A stretch of 64,000 nt of DNA, taken from NCBI GenBank assembly GCA_902775285.1, contig CACYLI010000003.1, forward strand, positions 49,337 to 113,336. Direction: 5' to 3'. The position numbers were made by a program, and so were the translations under genes. The notes beneath the pieces were generated by a model. That model was not told the origin of the DNA and did no database searches. It was given only the letters and a program-made list of their open reading frames with translations. Positions 56,682 to 64,000 of the stretch are shown piece after piece (the first letter of the stretch is position 1; every line of letters begins with the position of its first letter). The DNA is from an uncultured Erysipelotrichaceae bacterium. Its GTDB lineage: Bacteria > Bacillota_I > Bacilli_A > RF39 > UBA660.

Positions 56682-58571
56682 CTAAATATATCCTTTTTCT
56701 AATCCATTTAATGAAACTGTTACTATATCTTTTAGCTTACAATTAGTTAATTCCATTAAACTTAGATTAACTCTTTTATCTAAAATATCTTGTGTAATTA
56801 TATCATCTATTTGTTCATCTCTAACATAACCTATAATACATAAATCTATTTCATCATTTAGATTTATTTTATTTTTGGGAAATACTCTAACTGGTCTTAC
56901 ATTACTAGGTATACTACATTTAAGTACATTTGTTATCTTATTATACTTTGCATAATATAAATCAACTTTATAATACTTATTTAGTTTATCTAAATGTTCT
57001 TTAACTTTATCTTCATCTTGATATTTACTAAACTTAATAGGCTCATACATTCCATCTTTTAAATCAAATGATCTATCTATACATCCTTCATCAAATAGAT
57101 CAGTAAAGTTTTTTAAAAATTTACTTCTAAATACTATTTTATTTACTTTAGTAATTCCACCATAATATTCTAGTTCAATATGATCTATATAATTCATTAT
57201 TATATCTTGTTTATCTTTATATGAAATATTATCCCATTTTCTATAAATATAATCGTAGATAGTTGGATATTTATATTTATTAATAAAACTTAAGTCTCTT
57301 TTAAATAATATATCATCTTGTGTATATTTTAATGTTTCAATCTGTGAGTTTTCTTCAAGTAATCTCTTATATTCATTTATATTATTATTAATATTATTTG
57401 ATTCTTTCATATATGTATCTAAATCAAATGAACCATTTAAATAAGCTTGTCTTGCTCTTTCTAGTTTTTCTTTTTCTTCAATTATTCCTTTTTCATAAGA
57501 TTCTTTTGGATTAGATATTTTATTCTTTATAACTGGTAAATAGAAATTATTAACTATTGAATCATATTCTACTATTTCATTTAAAGTTTGAACTAAATAC
57601 TTTTCTACTTCATCTTGTTTAACATATCTTTTACATTTATGACATTGATAGTAGAAATATTTCTTTCCTCTAGTGCTTATTTTATTACATGCTCTTCCCC
57701 CTAAAAGCACACCACATTTTGGACACATTAGTTTTTGTAAAAAGAGGTATTCCTCTTTTCTTGTATAATTTCTTGAATTCTTTTTAGTCTGATCATTACA
57801 CCAATCCCAAGTATCTTCATCAACAATAGAAGGACATACATTCTTATAATACTTTTCTTCTTTCTTTCCTCTGTTTGCTATATAATCTCCCTTATAAACT
57901 GGATTATGTATTATCTTACTAATAGACATATCTAACCATTTTGATTTACCTAGCACACTTTCTTTACTAAATAAACTAGCTATTTGTTGAAATGATTTAC
58001 CTTTTGAATATAAATCATATATTCTTCTAACCACATTTGCTTCTATTTCATTTACTTCTAAGCACTTATTTACTCTGTTATATCCAATAGGTGTTTTTGA
58101 TGGTATATGCCCTGCTTTAATAGCTCCAGCTAGACCAAACTTTGTTCTTTCACTAGTTCTTTCAATTTCATTTTGACTAACACTCATCATTATCCTAGTT
58201 ATCATTTTTCCATTAGCTGTTGTAGTATTAATATCATCATTAGCACATACTATATCAAATGAGTACTTTTCAGATAATTTCATGATGTTTTCCCAGTCAT
58301 ATATACTTCTTGTTAGTCTATCAAGTTTTATTGCTAAAACAGTGTTTATTTTCTTCTTTTTAGCGTCTTCAATCATTCTATCAAACTCTGGTCTTAAGTT
58401 TCCAGTTTTAGCACTTATACCAGCATCTTCATAATAATCATATATTTCCCAACCTTTATAATCACATAATCCTTTTAAACATTTTCTCTGCTCTGGAAGA
58501 CTAAAGCCCTCTCTTGCTTGATCCTCAGTTGATACTCTTAAATATAATCCACAAACTCTCTTTTCATCCAT
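56682..58571 (-). CDS. Large serine recombinase 3
   Basis: 629 residues. Nucleophile Ser14 ([13 protein letters not shown]), [30 protein letters not shown]; recombinase domain (TPIGYNRVNKCLEVNE, SKWLDMSISKIIHNPVYKGDY), zinc ribbon MCPKCGVL...CHKCKRYV, coiled coil (about 355-410), then a C-terminal part. Closest in the window to recombinase 4. Start at 58571 follows AGGAGGGTTAT. Unlike the other three it has its own simple promoter and no leader peptide. Confidence 0.95.
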   Translation of the reverse strand: MDEKRVCGLYLRVSTEDQAREGFSLPEQRKCLKGLCDYKGWEIYDYYEDAGISAKTGNLRPEFDRMIEDAKKKKINTVLAIKLDRLTRSIYDWENIMKLSEKYSFDIVCANDDINTTTANGKMITRIMMSVSQNEIERTSERTKFGLAGAIKAGHIPSKTPIGYNRVNKCLEVNEIEANVVRRIYDLYSKGKSFQQIASLFSKESVLGKSKWLDMSISKIIHNPVYKGDYIANRGKKEEKYYKNVCPSIVDEDTWDWCNDQTKKNSRNYTRKEEYLFLQKLMCPKCGVLLGGRACNKISTRGKKYFYYQCHKCKRYVKQDEVEKYLVQTLNEIVEYDSIVNNFYLPVIKNKISNPKESYEKGIIEEKEKLERARQAYLNGSFDLDTYMKESNNINNNINEYKRLLEENSQIETLKYTQDDILFKRDLSFINKYKYPTIYDYIYRKWDNISYKDKQDIIMNYIDHIELEYYGGITKVNKIVFRSKFLKNFTDLFDEGCIDRSFDLKDGMYEPIKFSKYQDEDKVKEHLDKLNKYYKVDLYYAKYNKITNVLKCSIPSNVRPVRVFPKNKINLNDEIDLCIIGYVRDEQIDDIITQDILDKRVNLSLMELTNCKLKDIVTVSLNGLEKGYI

Positions 58572-58594
58572 ATAACCCTCCTTAATTTGGCTAC

Positions 58595-58622
58595 ACTATA
58601 ACATATTTTTCTTAAAAGTCAA
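58595..58622 (-). promoter_or_regulatory. Promoter of recombinase 3
   Basis: TTGACT (58617-58622), 16 bases, TATAGT (58595-58600), ending 20 bases before the recombinase ribosome binding site. Same place and spacing as the leader promoters of recombinases 1, 2 and 4, but the leader peptide and terminator are missing. Confidence 0.65.
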
Positions 58623-58629
58623 AATCATT

Positions 58630-58908
58630 TTATATATTTTTTATTTTTAAATAATTAGCAAGTTCATTAATGTTCACTTCATTCATTAAATTATTAACAT
58701 ATACTTGGTCTGAATAATTAAAAAATAGAATCATAAAGTTATCAAGCACTGCTTTATGTGGTTCAACATAAGTTAAATTAGTAGTACTCAGTTTAACTAG
58801 ATTACCACAAATATACTTTGGTTTTAATGATATACTTCTTAGACTAAAATCTACTTTATTCTTAATTGTCTTATCTATATCAATTTTAGTTTTTTTAATT
58901 TTTAACAT
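58630..58908 (-). CDS. Recombinase-linked small protein, copy 3
   Basis: 92 residues from the ATG at 58908 (MLKIKKTKIDIDK); the ATG at 59031 has no support and its frame runs through the att site. Family core TTNLTYVEPHKAVLDNFMILFFN and C-terminal ELANYLKIKN. Its AAAGGAG lies in the loop side of a hairpin (TCGATTCC/GGAGTCGA), so translation may be controlled by folding. 58 bases upstream of recombinase 3. Confidence 0.8.
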   Translation of the reverse strand: MLKIKKTKIDIDKTIKNKVDFSLRSISLKPKYICGNLVKLSTTNLTYVEPHKAVLDNFMILFFNYSDQVYVNNLMNEVNINELANYLKIKNI

Positions 58909-58954
58909 TAAAAATCGACTCCTTTCTGGAATCGAATTTTTCTTTATAAACTGG

Positions 58955-59065
58955 GACTTTGAACTCGTTTGTCCGCAGTAACTAACACTATGGCACCTGT
59001 AGTTACCAGTTGAGAAACTACTTTTGTGCATTTCAACTGCTATAAATATTATAGCAGATCTTTTT
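58955..59065 (-). repeat. att-like site E9
   Basis: Core TGCCA at 58991-58995, centred in the best dyad of the set: GTAACTA (58978-58984)/TAGTTAC (59000-59006). Tail promoter TTGATT, 16 bases, TATAAT reads leftward across it. Head arm TTAGTTACTGCGGACAA is shared with E8. Confidence 0.75.
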
Positions 59066-59078
59066 AAATAATCAAAGA

Positions 59079-59741
59079 CTATATATTTAAAATATTTTTA
59101 ACTATTCTTAAAAAATCATTCCAACCGACAACTATGGTTATTATCACTGATAATATTGTTAATAAAGAAATTATTCCACTCAACATTCTTATAACAATAT
59201 TATTTCCTATTTTACTTTTTCCATCATTCGAAATGAGACCAATGCTGTTTAGTATGCCAATAGGTATTAATAATATAAATCTAATGCCACTTGATAAATT
59301 ATAAAATGGATTAATTAGTTTTTTAGGCTCGTTTTGAATATATTCGTTTAGTATTCCAGTTTTTCTCAAAAAAGCATTTTGGCACCAATTAACCATTTTA
59401 ATCTCATCATCGCCGACAAATGGATCATTAATATATGATGTTATTTCATTCATAATATTTAATAAGATTGGAATATTTTTATAATATTTATTAAATTGTG
59501 TATAAGATATTATTCCAGCTTCTCCTAAAATATATTGCATTTTATCACAATTTGACATTAGCCATGCATATTCTTTGTTTTTTATATTCTTTTTTTCGAA
59601 CACATCAGATACCAAGCGTTGAAATTTTTCATAATATTCATTTGCAAAGTTATATTCATTGACTCTTTTTCTTATATTAACAATATTTACTATTAATCCT
59701 ATAATTATTAATATTATGCATATACCTATTAAATACCACAT
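59079..59741 (-). CDS. Hypothetical membrane protein
   Basis: 220 residues: one N-terminal membrane helix (LIGICIILIIIGLIVNIV), about 120 cytoplasmic helical residues with Cys and Trp, then two C-terminal helices (IRFILLIPIGILNSIGLI; MLSGIISLLTILSVIITIVVGW). A plausible pore- or membrane-acting effector layout, but no family recognised. No strong ribosome binding site (GAGGCGAT before the ATG). Last gene of element 4 before site E9. Confidence 0.65.
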   Translation of the reverse strand: MWYLIGICIILIIIGLIVNIVNIRKRVNEYNFANEYYEKFQRLVSDVFEKKNIKNKEYAWLMSNCDKMQYILGEAGIISYTQFNKYYKNIPILLNIMNEITSYINDPFVGDDEIKMVNWCQNAFLRKTGILNEYIQNEPKKLINPFYNLSSGIRFILLIPIGILNSIGLISNDGKSKIGNNIVIRMLSGIISLLTILSVIITIVVGWNDFLRIVKNILNI

Positions 59742-59961
59742 ATTATCGCCTCTGATTTTCTATTATATCATAAACAATAAATAATTATTTGAAAACTAAA
59801 TATAATTAAAGATAAAATAGATAAACATCCATATATACGGTGTGAACATGTGGATGGTGAAGGTATTCAAACCGTATAGATATAATAAATACTATTATAA
59901 TAAAGATAAAGTAGATAAACGAATTATTGAATAATGCTATTTTGAACCTATTCAAAACTAA

Positions 59962-60285
59962 CCTATATACTAAATACTAATATAGTAAAGATAAAAAATA
60001 TAAAAGCACTAGTGGGACATTAATTTTAATGCTAAAAAAAATCATATTGAATAATCCCATTCCCAATCCCACTATTTTTTTATTGAAATATAAAGAAAAA
60101 CTACAATTATAATCCCACAAAAGTGGGACAATTTTGCAAGTGCAAAATAAGTTTGATATCACACTTTTCCTTATGAAATAAGGAAAAATAAAGTGTATAG
60201 ATATCATTATCTTATGCTCTTGCAAAACATTTAATAATTTTACTATAATCGTGGGATAGTATAGTCCATTTGTGGGATTTAAAAA
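59962..60285. repeat. Non-coding element X' (copy of X)
   Basis: Same order as X: TAAAGATAAA repeat, TCCCAC/GTGGGA repeats, hairpin TCCCACAAAAGTGGGA, dyad ATTTTGCAAGTGCAAAAT (60131-60148), AAGTTTGATATCACAC, CCTTAT/ATAAGG, GTGTATAGATATC, CTTATGCTCTTGC. Further left (59800-59950), TAAAGATAAArTAGATAAAC occurs twice as a direct repeat. 59742-60347 has no other gene; the cargo terminator AACGATCTA/TAGGTCGTT is at 60283-60315. Confidence 0.75.
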
Positions 60286-60347
60286 CGACCTATTATTTTA
60301 GATAGATCGTTATTTTATACTATAAAACTTTTAATAATATATATAAT

Positions 60348-61001
60348 CTATTTTTTTAATTTTAATGATAAAACGTTTACTGGTTCAGGTTCCTTTAAGA
60401 ATTCTTTAATAGCAATCAAATTGAAATTAAAGCATTCCAACGTTTCCTTGTATAAGTCATTTAATCCTTTGTAATTATATTCTTTTTCATCATTAATAGA
60501 ACTGTGTTTTGTTAATTCTGGAGAATTAACATAATCTAATATGCCTTCCAATACAAGTTGATCTTGATGTGCCGCAGCATAAAACATATTTAATGTACCT
60601 GTTTTTTCTTCTGTTACTTTTCCAAATAATCCAGTATAATTTATAATACTTCTGTCATTTATAATCAAATCAATATAAGCATATAAATCTGGAAGTTTAA
60701 TATATGAGTAATCATATGTAACATAATCACAATTATTTTCAGTGTGATGTACTATAGTTTCTGGAATCAACGTTGCACTTTCATGTCTATGTCTCTTTGT
60801 TGAATCAAAGAAAGAGATAACTCTTTTTTTTATGCTTCTCTCTGTAGCAGGCCACTTAGTTATATCACCAGCTACTTGACAATGACCGATTGTAACATAA
60901 CTATAATCTTTTAATTTTTCTAAAATATCTTTCAATTTTTCTTTATTGTAATCAACTGAATAAAATCTTTCACTTGTTTCTCTCTTTTCAATAAATTTCA
61001 T
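60348..61001 (-). CDS. Hypothetical cargo gene between inverted X' and Y' elements
   Basis: 217 residues, soluble, no signal. Contains many His/Asp/Glu residues (HCQVAGDITKWPATERS, HRHESATLIPETIVHHTENNCDYVTYDYSYIKLPDLYAYIDLIINDRS), then a helical C-terminus (LYKETLECFNFNLIAIKEFLKEP). Could be metal-binding; no family recognised. AAAGGAGATACTT ribosome binding site, promoter with TATAAT at about 61030, own terminator. Same position as, but unrelated to, 28617-29426. Confidence 0.7.
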   Translation of the reverse strand: MKFIEKRETSERFYSVDYNKEKLKDILEKLKDYSYVTIGHCQVAGDITKWPATERSIKKRVISFFDSTKRHRHESATLIPETIVHHTENNCDYVTYDYSYIKLPDLYAYIDLIINDRSIINYTGLFGKVTEEKTGTLNMFYAAAHQDQLVLEGILDYVNSPELTKHSSINDEKEYNYKGLNDLYKETLECFNFNLIAIKEFLKEPEPVNVLSLKLKK

Positions 61002-61049
61002 AAGTATCTCCTTTGTGACTATTTATTATATCATTATTTTTAAAAAAAA

Positions 61050-61283
61050 CAATATATTTATGGACAATTATGGTTGATTGTCGACCATATTTTCTATATT
61101 TTTTCATAACAAAAAAGCAAGAGCATAAGAGATTGTCCCCTTAAACTATTCAAACCTAGATAAATACTAGGTTCTTCATAGGGACATACTCATTTTGCAC
61201 TTGCAAAATTAATCCATAAAAATGGACAACAAAATATATTAAACCCTTTATTTATAAGGAAAAAATATGGACAAAAGTATGGA
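61050..61283. repeat. Non-coding element Y' (copy of Y)
   Basis: On the minus strand: hairpin TTGTCCATTTTTATGGAT, dyad ATTTTGCAAGTGCAAAAT (61192-61209), a large hairpin closed by GTCCC/GGGAC, CTCTTATGCTCTTGC. The core from AAAAAAGCAAGAGC to the dyad (61109-61209) is nearly identical to Y; the flanking repeats are TATGGACAA rather than TTATGGTT. Confidence 0.75.
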
Positions 61284-63209
61284 TTATTCTAATATTCTTT
61301 TCCAATTAATGCCTTCTTCTTGTGGCATATCTAATAATCCATAAACTTCGTCTTTCATAAGTATTTTACCATCACTAATTTGTTGAATAAAAGCTGCTTT
61401 TAAGAATAATTCATTATCTGATAAATCATTATCATAATCACTTATATTTTCGTTTGCTTTATGATAACCATAAACATATATTGGAACATTAGTTGTTCTA
61501 TTTTTGTTCTTTCTTGCTATTCTTAATAATTCATAATAAGGATCCATTTTATAATTTACAAATTTAGTTTCTTCGTTAAAAGTTCCTTCAAATATTTGAA
61601 CATCATAATATTGATTCATTATAGCCATATATCTTTTTAATTCTTCGACATTTAAAGAATTACTACACCTAAAGTATTTATCAGATATATCAGTATTTCT
61701 AAATGCTGCCCAATCCATAAATCCTTCTTCAATTAATTTTCTAAAATCAGTTAATATTGTATCTCTAAAATTAATACAATCTACAATAACTTTTCTACCA
61801 ACTTGTTTTAGTTTGATATCTTCAATATAAGAGAGTACTAGGTTTTGCTTTCTATCTCTAGTAGAATTAGACCAATTATGAGCAAATGAATTATATAAAG
61901 CTGGAAATTTAACTCTATTTATGTAATTAATATCTCTTCTAACTAATACATCGACTTTACTAAATGATGTTTTATTTAATGTTCTAGTTTCTTCTAATAA
62001 CTCATTAACTAATTTAATGTCTTTATCAATTTTCTCTTTTTCCATATTGAATACTTCTAATTCAAATGCACCATTGATATAAGCTTCTCTTATTCGTTCT
62101 TGTTTCTTGTTTAATTCTTTTAAAGTTTTTTCATAATCTTTCTCTGGATTGTTTAACTTGTTTCTCATAAGAGGATAGTAATAGTTATTAATTAAGGCAT
62201 CATATTCGTAAAAATCATTCATAATATCTTTAACTTGCTTTTCAATTAAATCTTCTCTTATATAGTTTTTACAATCTTTACATTGATAGTAATAATAAAT
62301 ATTTCCATTTTTCTTTCTTGTTGCTTTGCCACCCATTATATTGCCACATTTAGGACAAGTTAATTTTTGTAAGAACAAATAATCTTCTTTTCTACAATAA
62401 TGTTTCAAATTCTTTGGAGCTTGAACTTGACACCAATGCCAGAGTTCTTTATCAATAATAGGGGGAGCAACATTTTCATAATATTTTTCAGTTGGTTGTC
62501 CTTTCCTTGTAATATAATCACCCATATAAATTGGATTCATAATTATTTTTCTTATTGTTCCGTCAAACCAATTCGTTTTATTAAGTGCTTTTTGTTTATT
62601 TAGTTTTTCGCTAATAATGAAGAAAGAATTACCTTTAGAATACATATCGTAAATATCTTTAATTACTAAACTAGATATTGGATCTACTTCTAAATTCTTT
62701 CCATTCTTTTTATAGCCACAAGGAACTTTCCCTGGTATATGTCCTGCCTTTAGAGCTCCATCCATTCCAATTTTAGTTCTTTCACTTGTTCTTTCAATTT
62801 CATTTTGAGATACACTCATCATTATTCTTGCTACCATTTTTCCATTTGCAGTAGCAGTATTATAGTCATCATATAAGCAAACTATTTTAATATTATATTC
62901 TTCACAGAATTTCATTATTTTTTCCATATCATAAATACTTCTAGAAATTCTATCAAGTTTTATCGCATATATCGTATCTATCCTTTTATTTTTTGCATCT
63001 TCTAACATTCTTTCAAATTCAGGTCTATGATTACCAGTTTTTGCACTAATACCAGCATCTTGGTAATAATCAATTATTGTATAACCTCGAAGTTCACATT
63101 CTTTAGTTAATCTTTCTCTTTGCTCTGGTAAACTAAATCCCTCACGAGCCTGATCTTCAGTTGATACTCTTAAATAGATACCTACATTTTTAATACCATT
63201 ATCATTCAT
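61284..63209 (-). CDS. Large serine recombinase 4
   Basis: 641 residues. Nucleophile Ser16 ([13 protein letters not shown]), AIKLDRISRSIYDM, SQNEIERTSERTKIGMD; recombinase domain (VPCGYKKNGKNLEVD, NWFDGTIRKIIMNPIYMGDY), zinc ribbon TCPKCGNIMGG...CKDCKNYI, coiled coil (about 365-415). The recombinase of the segment next to tRNA-Trp, so the best candidate for the enzyme that uses the tRNA 3' end. AAAGGTAGTGATACT precedes the ATG. Y' follows its stop at once. Confidence 0.95.
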   Translation of the reverse strand: MNDNGIKNVGIYLRVSTEDQAREGFSLPEQRERLTKECELRGYTIIDYYQDAGISAKTGNHRPEFERMLEDAKNKRIDTIYAIKLDRISRSIYDMEKIMKFCEEYNIKIVCLYDDYNTATANGKMVARIMMSVSQNEIERTSERTKIGMDGALKAGHIPGKVPCGYKKNGKNLEVDPISSLVIKDIYDMYSKGNSFFIISEKLNKQKALNKTNWFDGTIRKIIMNPIYMGDYITRKGQPTEKYYENVAPPIIDKELWHWCQVQAPKNLKHYCRKEDYLFLQKLTCPKCGNIMGGKATRKKNGNIYYYYQCKDCKNYIREDLIEKQVKDIMNDFYEYDALINNYYYPLMRNKLNNPEKDYEKTLKELNKKQERIREAYINGAFELEVFNMEKEKIDKDIKLVNELLEETRTLNKTSFSKVDVLVRRDINYINRVKFPALYNSFAHNWSNSTRDRKQNLVLSYIEDIKLKQVGRKVIVDCINFRDTILTDFRKLIEEGFMDWAAFRNTDISDKYFRCSNSLNVEELKRYMAIMNQYYDVQIFEGTFNEETKFVNYKMDPYYELLRIARKNKNRTTNVPIYVYGYHKANENISDYDNDLSDNELFLKAAFIQQISDGKILMKDEVYGLLDMPQEEGINWKRILE

Positions 63210-63235
63210 AGTATCACTACCTTTCTAACAAAAAA

Positions 63236-63401
63236 GGGAGTCAAAAATACTAGTCTAAACTACTACTCTTGACTCCTTAATAACTAAAATAATAAATTTT
63301 TCTTTGCTTTTGACCATAGTTGTACCTCTCTTTCTAATAAAGACGGATACTGCTTGTCATTTATTGGCTTTATATTCTAGCACTTTTTAAGATTTTGTCA
63401 A
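63236..63401 (-). promoter_or_regulatory. Promoter, 20-codon leader peptide and terminator before recombinase 4
   Basis: TTGACA (63396-63401), 16 bases, TAGAAT (63374-63379); AGAGAGG then ATG at 63317 opening a 20-residue frame (63255-63317, MVKSKEKFIILVIKESRVVV) that ends inside a terminator (GGAGTCAA/TTGACTCC, CTTTTTT, 63236-63277). Same plan as for recombinases 1 and 2; peptide sequence differs. Confidence 0.65.
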
Positions 63402-63411
63402 TATTCATAGT

Positions 63412-63687
63412 TTACTTAATGGTTTTTAAGAAGTTTTCTAAATCTTTTAATTCTATTGGATTATTGAGATTAAAATGATAAACCTCTTTCCCGTAGTTAA
63501 AGAATAGAAAGACATGATTATTAACTATCATGCGATGAGGTTCAACATAATTAAGATTAGTTCTTTTAATGTTTATTAGATTACCTTGTATGTATTTTGG
63601 CTTAACATTAACATACTTACAAATAAAGTCTAATCTGTTTTTTATCCCTTCATCATAATCTAGTTTGTGCTTTTTAATTTGCAACAT
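63412..63687 (-). CDS. Recombinase-linked small protein, copy 4
   Basis: 91 residues (MLQIKKHKLDYDEGIKNRLDFICKYVNVKPKYIQ...). Family core TNLNYVEPHRMIVNNHVFLFFN, then ELKDLENFLKTIK. Closest to copy 3. Its ATG directly follows the T-run of a hairpin (63690-63718) that also contains its AAAGGTAG ribosome binding site. Stops 10 bases before the -35 of the leader promoter of recombinase 4. Confidence 0.8.
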   Translation of the reverse strand: MLQIKKHKLDYDEGIKNRLDFICKYVNVKPKYIQGNLINIKRTNLNYVEPHRMIVNNHVFLFFNYGKEVYHFNLNNPIELKDLENFLKTIK

Positions 63688-63689
63688 AA

Positions 63690-63720
63690 AAAAATCAGCT
63701 ACCTTTCTAGCAGCTGATTT
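63690..63720 (-). promoter_or_regulatory. Hairpin hiding the ribosome binding site of small protein 4
   Basis: AAATCAGCTGCTAG and the arm TAGCTGATTT pair around AAAGG, then a T-run leads directly to the ATG. It can act both as terminator of incoming transcripts and as a lock on translation. Confidence 0.6.
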
Positions 63721-63771
63721 TTCTATGTATTTAAAGCTCTAAACTATAAAAGTTAGAGCAGTAAGTACTAC

Positions 63772-63845
63772 TGGCAGGGGTAGTAGGAATCGAACCCACA
63801 CAAACGGTTTTGGAGACCGCTATTCTACCGTTAAACCATACCCCT
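63772..63845 (-). tRNA. tRNA-Trp (anticodon CCA)
   Basis: 74-base minus-strand cloverleaf: acceptor AGGGGTA/TACCCCT, anticodon stem GCGGT/ACCGT with loop CTCCAAA (anticodon CCA), T-loop TTCGATT, discriminator G, CCA encoded. The tRNA end CCCCTGCCA supplies the TGCCA core of the array; TACTAC (63766-63771)/GTAGTA (63780-63785) flank it. The terminator GCTCTAAAC/GTTAGAGC-type stem is supplied by element 4. Confidence 0.97.
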
Positions 63846-63856
63846 AGCGCACAATA

Positions 63857-63885
63857 AATATAATACATTTTTAAAGATTTGTCAA
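63857..63885 (-). promoter_or_regulatory. Promoter of tRNA-Trp
   Basis: TTGACA (63880-63885), 17 bases, TATATT (63857-63862), 11 bases before the mature 5' end of the tRNA. Confidence 0.75.
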
Positions 63886-63905
63886 TATTTTCAATTTAAA
63901 GTGTG

Positions 63906-63949
63906 ATTATCAAGCAAAAATTTCTCAACTATTATCAAGCGAAAATTTC
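63906..63949. repeat. Two direct repeats upstream of a plus-strand start
   Basis: ATTATCAAGCAAAAATTTC (63906-63924) and ATTATCAAGCGAAAATTTC (63931-63949), 25 bases apart. They lie before an ATG at 63986 preceded by GGGTGAT and may be operator sites. Confidence 0.5.
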
Positions 63950-63985
63950 CTGATTAATGTATTATAAATAGTTGGGTGATTTTCA

Positions 63986-64000
63986 ATGAAAGAAAAAGTT
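63986..64000 (+). CDS. Start of a plus-strand gene cut by the window edge
   Basis: ATG at 63986 with GGGTGAT 9 bases upstream; only MKEKV is visible. Direction is away from tRNA-Trp. No function can be given. Confidence 0.35.

Larger units (their letters stand above)
47237..58993 (-). mobile_element. Recombinase element 3 (E8 to E9, about 11.8 kb) with defence genes
   Basis: Carries small partner protein copy 3, recombinase 3, a KTSC protein and two small genes, an XRE-membrane regulator, a Type IIS restriction-modification pair and a PHP-ATPase with an SSB-tailed partner. The recombinase lies at the E9 end and the defence genes at the E8 end. No relaxase is present. Confidence 0.65.
58993..63774 (-). 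mobile_element. Recombinase element 4 (E9 to tRNA-Trp, about 4.8 kb)
   Basis: Lies directly at the 3' end of tRNA-Trp. Order: tRNA terminator, small partner protein, leader/attenuator, recombinase 4, Y', unrelated cargo gene, X', one membrane-protein gene, outward promoter, E9. As the segment next to the tRNA it should be the most recent insertion if accretion is one-sided. Confidence 0.7.

Noticed and set aside
59079..59741. Assigning a pore-forming toxin function to the gene at 59079
   Set aside because: Only the membrane-helix layout supports it; no family motif was recognised.
59977..60225. 82-codon minus-strand frame in the X' region
   Set aside because: It lies entirely inside the non-coding X' element; the equivalent part of X has no matching frame, and the frame crosses the hairpins and iterons.

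Overview
The window comes from a very AT-rich (roughly 25% GC by eye), low-GC Gram-positive genome. Starts use strong AGGAGG ribosome binding sites. T-box leaders precede aspS and trpS, and sporulation genes are present (gerE, a gerM-like gene, spoIIIAH). This fits an uncultured gut member of the Bacilli/Erysipelotrichia side of the Firmicutes; the lineage is inference. Nearly every gene is on the minus strand.

Left part (1 to about 24.9 kb) is mostly chromosomal. It holds a six-gene operon of tandem paralogues (1.7-4.0 kb) and a small region left of tRNA-Arg(UCU) with a pilin-like gene and two decayed tRNA-Arg 3' ends. After these come aspS with its T-box, a sporulation block (gerM-like, gerE, spoIIIAH), an Hpt-receiver protein, a RelA/SpoT enzyme with a candidate leader-peptide attenuator, and trpS with its T-box. 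The rest is a membrane-linked esterase, a beta-helix-like surface protein, a Ham1/RdgB NTPase, an S51 peptidase, a tandem duplication scar, and an ABC exporter with an AbrB-type regulator.

Right part (24.9-63.8 kb) reads as one large accretion of mobile DNA ending at the 3' end of tRNA-Trp(CCA). Ten sites carry the core TGCCA (minus strand), the same five bases as the tRNA-Trp 3' end. At six of them, and at the tRNA, short inverted repeats are centred on the core, as in large serine recombinase att sites. They divide the region into ten segments. Four (about 4.8, 11.8, 11.5 and 5.3 kb) each carry a large serine recombinase preceded by a member of a conserved family of about 92 residues. Six (0.55-1.2 kb) carry one main gene each: GNAT, two XRE-membrane regulators, a RhuM-Fic protein and two unknowns. 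I interpret this as an integron-like tandem cassette array driven by serine recombinases. Segment heads carry terminators, most segment tails carry promoters that read across the site, and head and tail arms are mixed between sites.

Other points inside the array: three recombinases sit behind a promoter, a 20-26 codon leader peptide and a terminator (attenuator-like). Two recombinase elements carry an inverted pair of about 250-bp non-coding elements (X and Y) flanking unrelated cargo genes, with hairpins whose stems differ but stay paired. One segment is a mobilizable element with a MobV relaxase and a candidate oriT. One segment carries a Type IIS restriction-modification system (AlwI/N.BstNBI-like nuclease plus a double adenine methylase) and a PHP-ATPase paired with a protein ending in an SSB-like acidic tip. 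Function calls come from recognised motifs only; no database search was possible.
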